Assembly (NCBI GenBank): GCA_963978545.1
Contig: OZ021723.1
Location: 5,524,273 to 5,588,272, forward strand
Direction: 5' to 3'
Length of the DNA stretch: 64,000 nucleotides
Origin: Linyphia triangularis
Taxonomy: Eukaryota > Arthropoda > Arachnida > Araneae > Linyphiidae
The notes beneath the pieces are model-generated. The model worked only from the letters and a program-made list of their open reading frames with translations, searched no databases and was not told the origin of the DNA. Positions 23,406 through 35,785 of this stretch are shown here, piece by piece. The position numbers and the translations under genes are program-made. How positions within the stretch are numbered: position 1 is the stretch's first letter; every line of letters begins with the position of its first letter.

Positions 23406-24379
23406 ACGAAACACGTGAAACATGCCGACAATTTGTTCGTCAAATTATCCATAATTGGTGCTAACTAATTCATAAAAATTGTTTCAATGTGAAACCAGAG
23501 ATGGTTGAATTCAGGGTTCAAAATATTGGCAATTTTTTTTTTATAACATTAATTTTTATTTAGTTGTACCATGGTCCATGGTAAAACTATTTATTTTCAA
23601 CGTATAATATTTATCATTTTTTGAGTTCTGATGAACGACATTCTTTTCAAAATAATGGAAGAAGATTGAAAACCAGCCTTTTAATTAATTTCAAATTAGA
23701 AAGTGTGTTTCAGTTATTCGGATACATTACCCAGGTAAACTAAAAAAGCTACAAAATAAAATTTTATAAAAGTCAACCTGATTATACTTTTGTTTAAAGA
23801 CAAAATACGTAAAATTGAACAACTAATACGAAATTTCATCTTCAATCAATTTCAAAACGGGATTTATGCCACCTATCCCATTTTATGAAAAGCTTGGAAT
23901 AACAAGTAACTCACTCTTAATACATAAAACAAATAATCAATACAAAATACAAATGTACCTCTTTATTGCTTTCCACCATATGCACAAAACCCAAACCAGC
24001 TCCGAACTCTTTCTAAAAAGGAACGAACTCAAAATATTTTAAACCTGCGAAAAGTTTCCCAATTCTGTGGCGATGAATTTATTCCGTTGAAGTATATTGG
24101 CTCGCCTTGGCCTAGAGTTCCACAACCGATTGACATCCCACATTAACAATGCGGGCATTGATGCATGTGGTCCACAATTTTCATGTCACCGAAATTAGAA
24201 CATGGCATATCCAAATGTTTGCAACACATTGCGAAGTCAACACCTGTTAGTCGATTTGATGGAGCATGAATCACTAAAATGAACTACGAGTGTGGAACAT
24301 CGCACAACTTTCAATTACAGTTAATTCCTGGTCACTGCATTAAAATTTGCCATGGATTGGTGTAGGTTAACGTTTTCAA
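23406..24379. other. AT-rich stretch, no gene seen
   Basis: No element or exon recognised. Confidence 0.35.
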
Positions 24380-24575
24380 ATTTAAACAGTGGCCAGTTGG
24401 CGATATTTTTGGCGATAATTATTATATTGACAAAAAAAGAAAGCTATGCCAAAATGACGAAATAATCCAGATGCAAAACTTGAACATCGTAAAGCAATCC
24501 GTTCGAGAGTTATACCAACCACAGACAGACACAGATACAGACTATTTTTTCTAAACCATTTTTTTTATTATCTCA
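24380..24575 (-). repeat. possible dispersed repeat family R1, degenerate reverse fragment
   Basis: Weak reverse-strand similarity to the R1 copies, through a TTCGAGAGTTATACCAAC block next to CACAGACAGACACA and a CTAAACCATTTTTTT block. Borders are approximate. Confidence 0.3.
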
Positions 24576-24590
24576 GCACGTTTGGAATGC

Positions 24591-24695
24591 ACGCACATCA
24601 ATATTGGAATAAAACTGTAGATTTGAATAAAAACTAACACGCACGTCAATATTGGAATAAAATTGTAGATTTGAATAAAAACTAACACGCACCCA
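24591..24695 (+). repeat. 48-bp tandem duplication
   Basis: Two copies of a unit starting ACGCAC(A/G)TCAATATTGG, about 48 bp apart, with the start of a third at 24687. Two substitutions separate the copies. Confidence 0.85.
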
Positions 24696-24948
24696 CAAAC
24701 ACTCTTCTTTATGTTAATAAGATTATGCATGGATAATTATTTAAAACAGTGCGTGAATTTATTCATTTAAAATTTTTTTTTTTTTTTGCAGAGTACAAGC
24801 CACATTTTCGAATGTCTTATTCATGATTTAAAAACTCTTTGGAAGCAGGTTTCAAGTTTCAAATGAAATCAAAGAAATATTAGAATTAATAATAATCAAT
24901 AATATCTACTTTAAAATTCTGGAAAATAATAGTTAAATAGAAACATAA

Positions 24949-25542
24949 AAGGGTGACCACAAAATTTAGGAAAAAAAATTCCTTGATAGATTTCTAAAAA
25001 ATTGCCTGATTTTATGGCAAACTTTTTTTCAAATTTCCCCAACTTTTCCAGGTGTGGTTGGTTGTTTTCAGATTATCTGGCGCCGTCAGCAACACGAGGG
25101 CTATAATGAGCCGAAACATTCGTCATTAGACAAGCCAACATACATTTACAAACACCCATGCCTAACACGGGACTCGAACCCGCAACCTCGTGGTCTAGAA
25201 GCTAGCACGCTAACCACTATACCGTTCGGTCGGCTTTCCAGGTGTGTAAACACCCTGATCAAATAAAAATAAAAAATTGTTAAAGAAATAATACGATAAA
25301 TTTTTAAAAACAGTTTTGGCGGAAATGAAAAGTTTAATTATTCTGTAACATTAAACTTCTAATGATTCCCACCATAATTCTTCGGGTAAATGGTGCCAAA
25401 ATACTGATGAGCGGAGAAATGTACCTTCTAAATAATAGAAAATTCCCCTGATTTTAGTGCAATTTTAAAAAATTCAAGATTTTTTTCAGAATCAGAAAGC
25501 TTCCTGACATTTCTTTGATTTCCAGGTTCTGTGGCCCCTCTG
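24949..25542 (+). mobile_element. CAGGGTGGCCAC-type element, copy 1, interrupted by a SINE
   Basis: Begins AAGGGTGACCACAAAATTTA and ends GGTTCTGTGGCCCCTCTG. The same layout is seen at 56563-56996 and 61880-62253. SINE S1 copy 5 sits inside it after TTTCCAGGTGTG. The element pre-dates the SINE. Non-coding and probably hAT-related. Confidence 0.7.
25057..25234 (-). mobile_element. tRNA-derived SINE family S1, copy 5
   Basis: Reverse-orientation copy flanked by TTTCCAGGTGTG at 25045-25056 and 25235-25246. Nested within a CAGGGTGGCCAC-type element. Confidence 0.9.
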
Positions 25543-25625
25543 CCTAAAGATATAGGTCAAAACACGCTCATTTGGGGTTAAAATGTCCTAAAATACAATT
25601 ACAATCGGTAAGACATAAACTGCAC

Positions 25626-28600
25626 TATAGTTGAAATCATATTAACCTGACATTAAGTACCCGGATGAAACGTGTTTTCATCAAGGTACTTAGGGTCAAG
25701 TTTGGATGATTTCAACTATAGAAATAATCTAAAAACTGAATTACGAATATAACTGCACCTATAGTTGAAATTATATTAACCTGACACTAAGTACCCGGAT
25801 GAAACGTGTTTTCATCAAGGTACTTAGGGTCAAGTTTGGATGATTTCAACTATAGAAATAATCTAAAAACTGAATTACGAATATAACTGCACCTATAGTT
25901 GAAATTATATTAACCTGACACTAAGTACCCGGATGAAACGTGTTTTCATCTGGGTACTTAGGGTCAAGTTTGGATGATTTCAACTATAGAAATAATCAAA
26001 AAACTGAATTACGAATATAACTGCACCTATAGTTGAAATTATATTAACCTGACACTAAGTACCCGGATGAAACGTGTTTTCATCTGGGTACTTAGGGTCA
26101 AGTTTGGATGATTTCAACTATAGAAATAATCTAAAAACTGAATTACGAATATAACTGCACCTATAGTTGAAATTATATTAACCTGACACTAAGTACCCGG
26201 ATGAAACGTGTTTTCATCTGGGTACTTAGGGTCAAGTTTGGATGATTTCAACTATAGAAATAATCAAAAAACTGAATTACGAATATAACTGCACCTATAG
26301 TTGAAATTATATTAACCTGACACTAAGTACCCGGATGAAACGTGTTTTCATCTGGGTACTTAGGGTCAAGTTTGGATGATTTCAACTATAGAAATAATCA
26401 AAAAACTGAATTACGAATATAACTGCACCTATAGTTGAAATTATATTAACCTGACACTAAGTACCCGGATGAAACGTGTTTTCATCTGGGTACTTAGGGT
26501 CAAGTTTGGATGATTTCAACTATAGAAATAATCAAAAAACTGAATTACGAATATAACTGCACCTATAGTTGAAATTATATTAACCTGACACTAAGTACCC
26601 GGATGAAACGTGTTTTCATCTGGGTACTTAGGGTCAAGTTTGGATGATTTCAACTATAGAAATAATCAAAAAACTGAATTACGAATATAACTGCACCTAT
26701 AGTTGAAATTATATTAACCTGACACTAAGTACCCGGATGAAACGTGTTTTCATCAAGGTACTTAGGGTCAAGTTTGGATGATTTCAACTATAGAAATAAT
26801 CTAAAAACTGAATTACGAATATAACTGCACCTATAGTTGAAATTATATTAACCTGACACTAAGTACCCGGATGAAACGTGTTTTCATCAAGGTACTTAGG
26901 GTCAAGTTTGGATGATTTCAACTATAGAAATAATCTAAAAACTGAATTACGAATATAACTGCACCTATAGTTGAAATTATATTAACCTGACACTAAGTAC
27001 CCGGATGAAACGTGTTTTCATCTGGGTACTTAGGGTCAAGTTTGGATGATTTCAACTATAGAAATAATCAAAAAACTGAATTACGAATATAACTGCACCT
27101 ATAGTTGAAATTATATTAACCTGACACTAAGTACCCGGATGAAACGTGTTTTCATCTGGGTACTTAGGGTCAAGTTTGGATGATTTCAACTATAGAAATA
27201 ATCTAAAAACTGAATTACGAATATAACTGCACCTATAGTTGAAATTATATTAACCTGACACTAAGTACCCGGATGAAACGTGTTTTCATCTGGGTACTTA
27301 GGGTCAAGTTTGGATGATTTCAACTATAGAAATAATCAAAAAACTGAATTACGAATATAACTGCACCTATAGTTGAAATTATATTAACCTGACACTAAGT
27401 ACCCGGATGAAACGTGTTTTCATCTGGGTACTTAGGGTCAAGTTTGGATGATTTCAACTATAGAAATAATCAAAAAACTGAATTACGAATATAACTGCAC
27501 CTATAGTTGAAATTATATTAACCTGACACTAAGTACCCGGATGAAACGTGTTTTCATCTGGGTACTTAGGGTCAAGTTTGGATGATTTCAACTATAGAAA
27601 TAATCAAAAAACTGAATTACGAATATAACTGCACCTATAGTTGAAATTATATTAACCTGACACTAAGTACCCGGATGAAACGTGTTTTCATCTGGGTACT
27701 TAGGGTCAAGTTTGGATGATTTCAACTATAGAAATAATCAAAAAACTGAATTACGAATATAACTGCACCTATAGTTGAAATTATATTAACCTGACACTAA
27801 GTACCCGGATGAAACGTGTTTTCATCAAGGTACTTAGGGTCAAGTTTGGATGATTTCAACTATAGAAATAATCTAAAAACTGAATTACGAATATAACTGC
27901 ACCTATAGTTGAAATTATATTAACCTGACACTAAGTACCCGGATGAAACGTGTTTTCATCAAGGTACTTAGGGTCAAGTTTGGATGATTTCAACTATAGA
28001 AATAATCTAAAAACTGAATTACGAATATAACTGCACCTATAGTTGAAATTATATTAACCTGACACTAAGTACCCGGATGAAACGTGTTTTCATCTGGGTA
28101 CTTAGGGTCAAGTTTGGATGATTTCAACTATAGAAATAATCAAAAAACTGAATTACGAATATAACTGCACCTATAGTTGAAATTATATTAACCTGACACT
28201 AAGTACCCGGATGAAACGTGTTTTCATCTGGGTACTTAGGGTCAAGTTTGGATGATTTCAACTATAGAAATAATCTAAAAACTGAATTACGAATATAACT
28301 GCACCTATAGTTGAAATTATATTAACCTGACACTAAGTACCCGGATGAAACGTGTTTTCATCTGGGTACTTAGGGTCAAGTTTGGATGATTTCAACTATA
28401 GAAATAATCAAAAAACTGAATTACGAATATAACTGCACCTATAGTTGAAATTATATTAACCTGACACTAAGTACCCGGATGAAACGTGTTTTCATCTGGG
28501 TACTTAGGGTCAAGTTTGGATGATTTCAACTATAGAAATAATCAAAAAACTGAATTACGAATATAACTGCACCTATAGTTGAAATTATATTAACCTGACA

Positions 28601-29771
28601 CTAAGTACCCGGATGAAACGTGTTTTCATCTGGGTACTTAGGGTCAAGTTTGGATGATTTCAACTATAGAAATAATCAAAAAACTGAATTACGAATATAA
28701 CTGCACCTATAGTTGAAATTATATTAACCTGACACTAAGTACCCGGATGAAACGTGTTTTCATCTGGGTACTTAGGGTCAAGTTTGGATGATTTCAACTA
28801 TAGAAATAATCAAAAAACTGAATTACGAATATAACTGCACCTATAGTTGAAATTATATTAACCTGACACTAAGTACCCGGATGAAACGTGTTTTCATCTG
28901 GGTACTTAGGGTCAAGTTTGGATGATTTCAACTATAGAAATAATCAAAAAACTGAATTACGAATATAACTGCACCTATAGTTGAAATTATATTAACCTGA
29001 CACTAAGTACCCGGATGAAACGTGTTTTCATCTGGGTACTTAGGGTCAAGTTTGGATGATTTCAACTATAGAAATAATCAAAAAACTGAATTACGAATAT
29101 AACTGCACCTATAGTTGAAATTATATTAACCTGACACTAAGTACCCGGATGAAACGTGTTTTCATCTGGGTACTTAGGGTCAAGTTTGGATGATTTCAAC
29201 TATAGAAATAATCAAAAAACTGAATTACGAATATAACTGCACCTATAGTTGAAATTATATTAACCTGACACTAAGTACCCGGATGAAACGTGTTTTCATC
29301 TGGGTACTTAGGGTCAAGTTTGGATGATTTCAACTATAGAAATAATCAAAAAACTGAATTACGAATATAACTGCACCTATAGTTGAAATTATATTAACCT
29401 GACACTAAGTACCCGGATGAAACGTGTTTTCATCTGGGTACTTAGGGTCAAGTTTGGATGATTTCAACTATAGAAATAATCAAAAAACTGAATTACGAAT
29501 ATAACTGCACCTATAGTTGAAATTATATTAACCTGACACTAAGTACCCGGATGAAACGTGTTTTCATCTGGGTACTTAGGGTCAAGTTTGGATGATTTCA
29601 ACTATAGAAATAATCAAAAAACTGAATTACGAATATAACTGCACCTATAGTTGAAATTATATTAACCTGACACTAAGTACCCGGATGAAACGTGTTTTCA
29701 TCTGGGTACTTAGGGTCAAGTTTGGATGATTTCAACTATAGAAATAATCAGCAAACTGAATTACGAATATA
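25626..29771 (+). repeat. 134-bp hairpin satellite, about 31 tandem copies
   Basis: Units start with TATAGTTGAAAT every 134 bp from 25626 to 29646 (31 starts); the last loses similarity after about 29771. Positions 1-95 of each unit form a long hairpin: outer arms CTATAGTTGAAAT/ATTTCAACTATAG and an inner arm CTAAGTACCCGGATGAAA with a near-perfect inverse, closed by a 5-base loop. About 39 bp of AT-rich linker follows. The first unit has GAAATCAT, matching its partner arm exactly; later units have GAAATTAT. Diagnostic variants give three unit types: A (CATCAAGG, AATCTAAAA), B (CATCTGGG, AATCAAAAA) and C (CATCTGGG, AATCTAAAA). Their order is AABCBBBB, AABCBBBB, AABCBBBB, then seven more B. No coding frame is open across a unit. 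Confidence 0.97.
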
Positions 29772-29930
29772 TTTCATCTAAACAATCAGTTGTTCAAACA
29801 GTTTTCAACCAAACTAAAGCGATCAAAAAATGCATTTCAAAATAAGATCAGAATCCTAAGTAAATGCGAGCACTGGTTTGGAATCCGATAGATTATCAAA
29901 GCTGTTTAAAATTTAAAAATAAATAAAAAT

Positions 29931-30390
29931 CTATTTTTATTAACAGCAAACAGTCCTGGATATTATACCGAAAAAACTAATACAATCATAAAGGGGGAAA
30001 TCCCAATGAAATACCTGATAACTTTCTGAAATACCATTAGAATTCATATAAAACACCAGAAGCATCAATCACAAATTGCAGTTCAAGGAAGCATTTTATC
30101 AACTCAAAAATTAAGAAACGTCAAGCACAACATCTGCCAACTTACCATTACCAACCAGATCTATTCTTATTAACAGCAAACGGTCCTGGATATTATACCG
30201 AAAAAACTAATACAATCACAAAGGGAGAAATCACAATGAAATACCTGATAACTTTCTGAAATACCATTAGAATTCATATAAAACACCAGAAGCATCAATC
30301 ACAAACTGCAGTTCAAGGAAGCATTTTATCAACTCAAAAATTAAGAAACGTCAAGCACCAGCTCTGCCAACTTACCATTACCAACCAGGA
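29931..30390 (+). repeat. 230-bp tandem duplication
   Basis: Two copies of a unit containing TAACAGCAAAC(A/G)GTCCTGG, offset by 230 bp (29941 and 30171), differing at only a few bases, with CCATTACCAACCAG near the end of each. Confidence 0.92.
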
Positions 30391-30545
30391 TTTGAGAGCT
30401 TCAAGATAACCGTAAACCGACAGTTATTATGCCACCCATACAGATGTCGTGCTATGGCGGAAACAAAAATGGAATGCCGATATCGTCTGGATAGAGGTGT
30501 AATCTGTAAAATTGGGAAAGAAAATTCCTTCGTAGCCAAGCAAGC

Positions 30546-30900
30546 ATGGAAAACAGAGCGCCCCGGACTCGAACAAAGTTTTCTTCGGTCCGTTATGTTT
30601 TCGTTCTAAAGCAGTTGTCACAATCCAGAGCACTTTTCAGAATGCTCGTTCGAAATTCGAAAAGCAGATTTTTCCTTTTCAGATTCTTGTGCTCACAATG
30701 GCGATTCGTTGTTGTGAGTCCGCCATGTGCAGTGAAAAGGTTCAGTTAGTGTTCGTGGACTGAGACGCGTTCTGATTTAAATTGCCGATTAGGATAATGC
30801 GAATAAGGGGCATTGTATTGTTGGGAGAGTTTCGGGATTCTTTGACCGCAGACTTTATTTCGTTTGTGCGCGTGTAGATCGAGTGTCTCGGTAGACGAGT
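30546..30900. promoter_or_regulatory. CpG-enriched patch with an Inr-like site, possible promoter
   Basis: Compared with its surroundings this segment is richer in G+C and CpG (GCGCCCCGGACTCG, GAGACGCGTTCTG, GCGCGTGTAG). It includes TCAGTTAGTG at 30742, which fits the arthropod Inr consensus TCAKTY on the plus strand, but no TATA box at -30 is seen. It could be a 5' exon or promoter of the PDZ gene or of another gene, or just a fragment. No transcript evidence. Confidence 0.25.
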
Positions 30901-31333
30901 TTAATAAAGTGTTTGATCAAAAATACTTAAATATTATGAGTTTTGAGTCGAACTAGTGTGAAAAAAAAATTTCCTGTTTGACCTTCTATCAACCGAATTT
31001 TTATAATGAAGCAGACAAGTTTTTTATTTGTACTTAAATCGGATTTTCTTGATAATTTTTTTTTTTTTTAATATTACCAGTATGGAAATTCTGGTAAAGC
31101 ATCGCATTCAAAAGAGCGTTTGATTTCTTCCCCCTTTCGATTTTAGAATTAGAAAAGTAGGCGATACATTTTATTTTTTTGTTACAATACGTACACCAAA
31201 GTAAACCTAACACTAAAATTAGTACATTTTGTTGTAAGCAGTAATGTTTTGTTTAACAAAAGAAAAAAAAAAATTCGGCTCTCAAAATGTTTTTGAATGA
31301 CCCATTCTTCGAAATGTACTCCACTTGTGAGGA

Positions 31334-31509
31334 TTGGTTGGTTGTTTTCAGATTATCTGGCGCCGTCAGCAACACGAGGGCTATAATGCGCCGAAACATT
31401 CGTCATTTGACAAGCCAACATACATTTACAAACATCCTTACACGGGACTCGAACCGGCAACCTCGCGGTTTAGAAGCTAGCACGCAAACCAGTATACCGT
31501 TTGGTCGGC
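31334..31509 (-). mobile_element. tRNA-derived SINE family S1, copy 6
   Basis: Reverse-orientation copy flanked by TCCACTTGTGAGGA (31320-31333) and TCCATTTGTGAGGA (31510-31523), one mismatch. It lacks the CCCATGCC stretch present in copies 4 and 5. Confidence 0.9.
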
Positions 31510-31697
31510 TCCATTTGTGAGGAATTAAAAAAGTTGATAATGCCAAATTTAAAAGCGACTTTCTCGCCCTACTGTTTCGCTTTATCGCCAAGTAGGAACT
31601 GATTTAGGGAACAAGAGAATCCAAAGACAGTCAGTGATTCCAAATCTAAAATTAAGTCTTTATTTCTGAATTACCACCAAATCAGCTAATTTATGGA

Positions 31698-32399
31698 CAG
31701 GGGCGTACTGGTTACACGGTTGTTTGGGGCAATCACCGGACCGGCAAGTGTGTAAAATACGGGCCGGTGTAATTTGGAAGTTATTAATATTATTACTATT
31801 ATAATTATTATCATAGTTATTTCATTTTTTCATTTTTTTAAATATAAGTAGTTACGTTCCTTAACTTTTTAAAAAAAAGTCCCAATGCGTTCAGTGTTGT
31901 TTTTAGAAAATATATACATTAAGATTTATATATTATTGTATTAGAAGGTAAAAAATATATTAACATTTCGGTTGTCATTTTTTAATAACTTGTACAATCT
32001 TTATTTTGCAATTTATACTTCTTTATTTTAGTTTTTGCAACAAATTATAAATGTTTCATGGAAACCAATTTCACTCAAAGGAGTTATAAATAGTAGAGAT
32101 AATTTGATGTGTTTAAACTAATTATTAAAACAATTCAGTTATTAAAATTAATATAACTATAAAATTATTGAAAACTATAGTAAAACCATTTAATAATTGA
32201 ACACAATTATTAAATATAAATATTTAAATAATAAAAAATATATTTATAATTATCAAAACTATTTGATAATTAAAATCAACAATTTATTGAAATTATTTTA
32301 TTATTAACTATAATTACTAAGATTTGATTAATGATTATATTGAAAATTTGGACCGGCATAAATCTAAAATCACGAAATTATGTCCCGATACGCCCCCTG
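31698..32399. mobile_element. probable hAT-like element with CAGGGGCGTA ends
   Basis: Begins CAGGGGCGTACTGG and ends with the inverse of CAGGGGGCGTATCGGGAC. Subterminal GGGCCGGTG and GGACCGGCA motifs occur at either side. The interior is extremely AT-rich. No clear 8-bp target duplication, so the superfamily is a guess. Confidence 0.6.
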
Positions 32400-32936
32400 A
32401 CGGAAGGTAATTCATCTCTAAGACAAAGAAGAGTTCACTAAGCCTAATTCAAAATCAGCATTCAAAACCCTTTCCTCCAATAATTATCTCGAAAACTAGG
32501 CCTAATTGAAAGAAAACAATGGATTCGGAAACACTTATCTATTAATTGTGTTTGGCTCCGTATGCAGCAGTTCAAAGTTCTCTTTGCGAAGAAAGTTCCA
32601 AAACTGGTCGATCCGCTACTTTTACTGCCGACAAACCACACGCTAACCAAACAGCAGGAGCGTGTCCACAAGGGTTATCGAACCTGTCTTGCTTTCACTT
32701 TTTTCGGACACGCCAAAACGGTCACTGATGAACCAACAAAAGCAAATAATTATTGATCCTTTTTGCAAACGGCAGATTCCAAGAGGCAGGTTTGACCTAG
32801 ATTGCTGACGTAAAAAAAGATACCGAGAGCTTGACAATGCAAGGTCTCTGACTTTCCTTGGGGAGGAAGATCTATCTCATCAAGTGCGGTATCCATCTTG
32901 TCGAGTTTTCCCTATTGTGTGGTGCTTCGAGGCACT

Positions 32937-33920
32937 GGAAATAGCACTTATTCAATTGATTCTGATTGCCCTCTGAAATGCCTTGCAGAAGTGTTTGCCT
33001 AAGAAACATAAGTATAGGTATGTTGCTCGTGATCTATTTCGGTTTGGTTGATGATAGAAAGTTAATCACAGCTGAAGCAAATATGACACTTGAAACGGGA
33101 AAATAACTAATGCAAGGTATAGATGAAAAGAATATTTAACCTCAAAATTATAACTGTACAGCCGCACACATCAGATGCAGCCTCGAAGTTGATTGACACC
33201 AATTTAAAATAAATGTTTGCATCTGAAATTAAAATCGGTAATAAATAAAAACTTATACTGGAAAACTTATTCTAATAACTTGAAATAGTACTTATTCAAT
33301 TGATTTTTCATTGCCCTCTGAAATGCCTTGCAGAAGTGTTTGCCTAAGAAACATAAGTATAGGTATGTTGCTAGTGATCTATTTCGGTTTGGTTGATGAT
33401 AGAAAGTTAATCACATCTGAAGCAAATATGACACTTGAAACGGGGAAATAACCAATGCAAGGTATAGATGAAAAGAATATTTAACCTCAAAATTATAACT
33501 GTACAGCCGCACACATCAGATGCCGCCTCGAAGTTGATTGACATCAATTTAAAATAAATGTTTGCCTCTGAAATTAAAATCGACAGCTAATAAAAACTTA
33601 TACTGGAAATTGTACTGGAAAACTTATTCTAATAACTTGAAATAGTACTTATTCAATTGATTTTTCATTGCCCTCTGAAATGCTTTGCAGAAGTGTTTGT
33701 CTAAGAAACATAAGTATAGGTATGTTATCTATTCATGATCTATTTCAGGCTTGGTTGATGATAGAAAGTTAATCACAGCTGACGCAAACATTACACTTGA
33801 AACGGGAAAAGAATTAATGCAAATTATAGATAAAAAGAATATTAAACCCTAAAATTATAACTGTATAGATGCACACATCAGATGCTACCTCGAAATTGAC
33901 TGGCATCAATTTAAAATATA
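32937..33920 (+). repeat. three tandem copies of a ~345-bp unit
   Basis: The block CTTATTCAATTGATT starts at 32947, 33291 and 33648 (offsets 344 and 357). Each is followed by GCCCTCTGAAATGC and later GTTGATGATAGAAAGTTAATC. Copy 3 is the most diverged. No open frame spans a unit. Confidence 0.9.
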
Positions 33921-34672
33921 TCTGTGTCCCGGAGGTAAAGGACACCATGTCCATTTTTTTTTATTATTAAATTGACTTAACACCATGTCCTTAAAGTGGA
34001 TTTTTCTTTTTTATCTCTGCAATGGCATAGAGCACTATGTCCTGTTTATATAAATAACGAAGATAAGACATTGAAAAATAAAATCATGTCCGTTTTAATA
34101 GCTCAAAGTTATGAAAGATTGGATCTCCTGAACAATTTTAAATGTGACTTTATCTCCGGGGTATAGATACATACGTCGTTTGTCTCTGAAATGAAAATAG
34201 ACTTAAAAAAAAAAAAAAAAAAAAATGATGAATTTTCAAATATTATCTAGCCCTTGAGATATCGATGTTGTAAGACGTAGAAAACACCACATTACGATGA
34301 TCGTACGAACTTCATAGATAATTTTGGGCAGAATAGTCATGATTGCATTACACAATAGGCAAATAATTATTAGTGATTGAAATTAATAACTTTTACATGA
34401 ATGTTCTTCATTGTCAGTTTTCTCTATTAGAAAATTTTCACATTTTTTTTTAGTTGGAGAATACTAAAATGCAGTAGTAGAGAAGTATTTATGCAATAAT
34501 TTATTATTTCCTATTCATTTCTGTTTAATAAGGATTATTAATTAACTGATTAATATTAAATGAAAAGTGAAATATCCCATTTTATTACCAATTACATTTT
34601 AATAATTTTGGCTAAAATTTCTTTTTTTGACACAATTTCGGAACAGATATATTTACAATTTATACATGCATT

Positions 34673-34703
<31 letters not shown>

Positions 34704-35300
34704 TTAACCAGTTTTTGACGAATACTCTTCAAACCGCGTAGAGATATCAAATTATTTTTGTAGTGTTTTTTTTTTCAGAGAATAAAAAGTTAGAAAAATT
34801 AACCTGAAAAATAAACCGTTGCTGAAATGCCACAACATAATGTCAAAAATGTTTCACGATACAATACATTAAAAAAAAACCCCGATATCTTAGAAAAAGT
34901 TTTTTTTAGCTTACATTCATTTGTACATAATAACCAAAGAAATCATTTTAACATAGGGTGCAGAACAAAAACTTCTTTAGGATAGGAATAAAAAGAAAAA
35001 ACCTTATCTAACAAGGCTTCACCCCTACTTTTTGCTTATTATTCTGCTGGAATGTAGCATCCCTACGTGACAAGATTAATAAACGAAATGCTCCTTAGCC
35101 GAACAACTGAAACAGTTCTAGACATCATCGAGAGAAAAAGAAAAAAACTATCAATAAAAAGCCACAGCAGTATGAAGATTCTTAGCAGATATGCATTATG
35201 AGAGTACAACGTTTTTATTGACTCTTTCTGCTTTAACTACTTTTCCGTTTTTTCAAGCAATTTAAAAGTTTTGGCAACTAAATAATAAAAATGCGACTAA

Positions 35301-35336
<36 letters not shown>

Positions 35337-35417
35337 AAAAGTATATTTTAATTGGGTTCTACTTTCATTTTGACCACAATACATTTTGAAACCATAATTC
35401 CTACTACGTATTTAAAG
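33921..35417. other. AT-rich stretch with homopolymer runs
   Basis: Contains several ACCATGTCC(T/A) phrases around 33940-34090 that look like a decayed local repeat, and long poly-A/T runs near 34206, 34671 and 35305. No gene seen. Confidence 0.4.
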
Positions 35418-35747
35418 CATCGATATAGATAAACAACTGGATAGACTGCTTAACGTTGGGAAAATGAAGCCGTTGCCAGATGCAATTGGTGGGATAAAAA
35501 ATACGGATTGCCGAGGATTGAAAATAAAATTTTGAGTTGTACACAGCAGAAATGTCAATAGTAGACCTTAATAATGTGCAAAAAAAAATATCTACTCTAA
35601 CACTTTACAAGGTTTTTCGCATTCCCATCCAACTATAAAAGTGAACTGTGATTGGTTAATCATCCCACCAGCTTCGCAATCCCCGGCGCGTTTTTCTCTT
35701 CGCATTGACAATGGAGCAGTCTATCCAGTTGTTTATCTACATCGATG
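35418..35747 (+). mobile_element. hAT-type MITE family H1, copy 2
   Basis: 330 bp, closely similar along its length to the copy at 21354-21688 with the same CATCGATATAGATAAACAAC ends. Flanked by an exact 8-bp duplication ATTTAAAG (35410-35417, 35748-35755). The two copies chose nearly the same target (ATTTAAA + A/G). Confidence 0.92.
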
Positions 35748-35785
35748 ATTTAAAGCGGCTTGTTATCTTTATAACGAGGAAGACC

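Noticed and set aside
25637..29760. CRISPR-like regular repeats
   Set aside because: Units are contiguous with no unique spacers, and the genome is eukaryotic; it is a satellite.
25626..29771. hammerhead ribozyme satellite
   Set aside because: The loop region has GGATGAAACG but no CTGATGA core in the right place, and the helix arrangement does not fit.
31287..31520. 77-codon plus-strand open frame
   Set aside because: Mostly reads through a SINE S1 copy; the same peptide appears at every copy.
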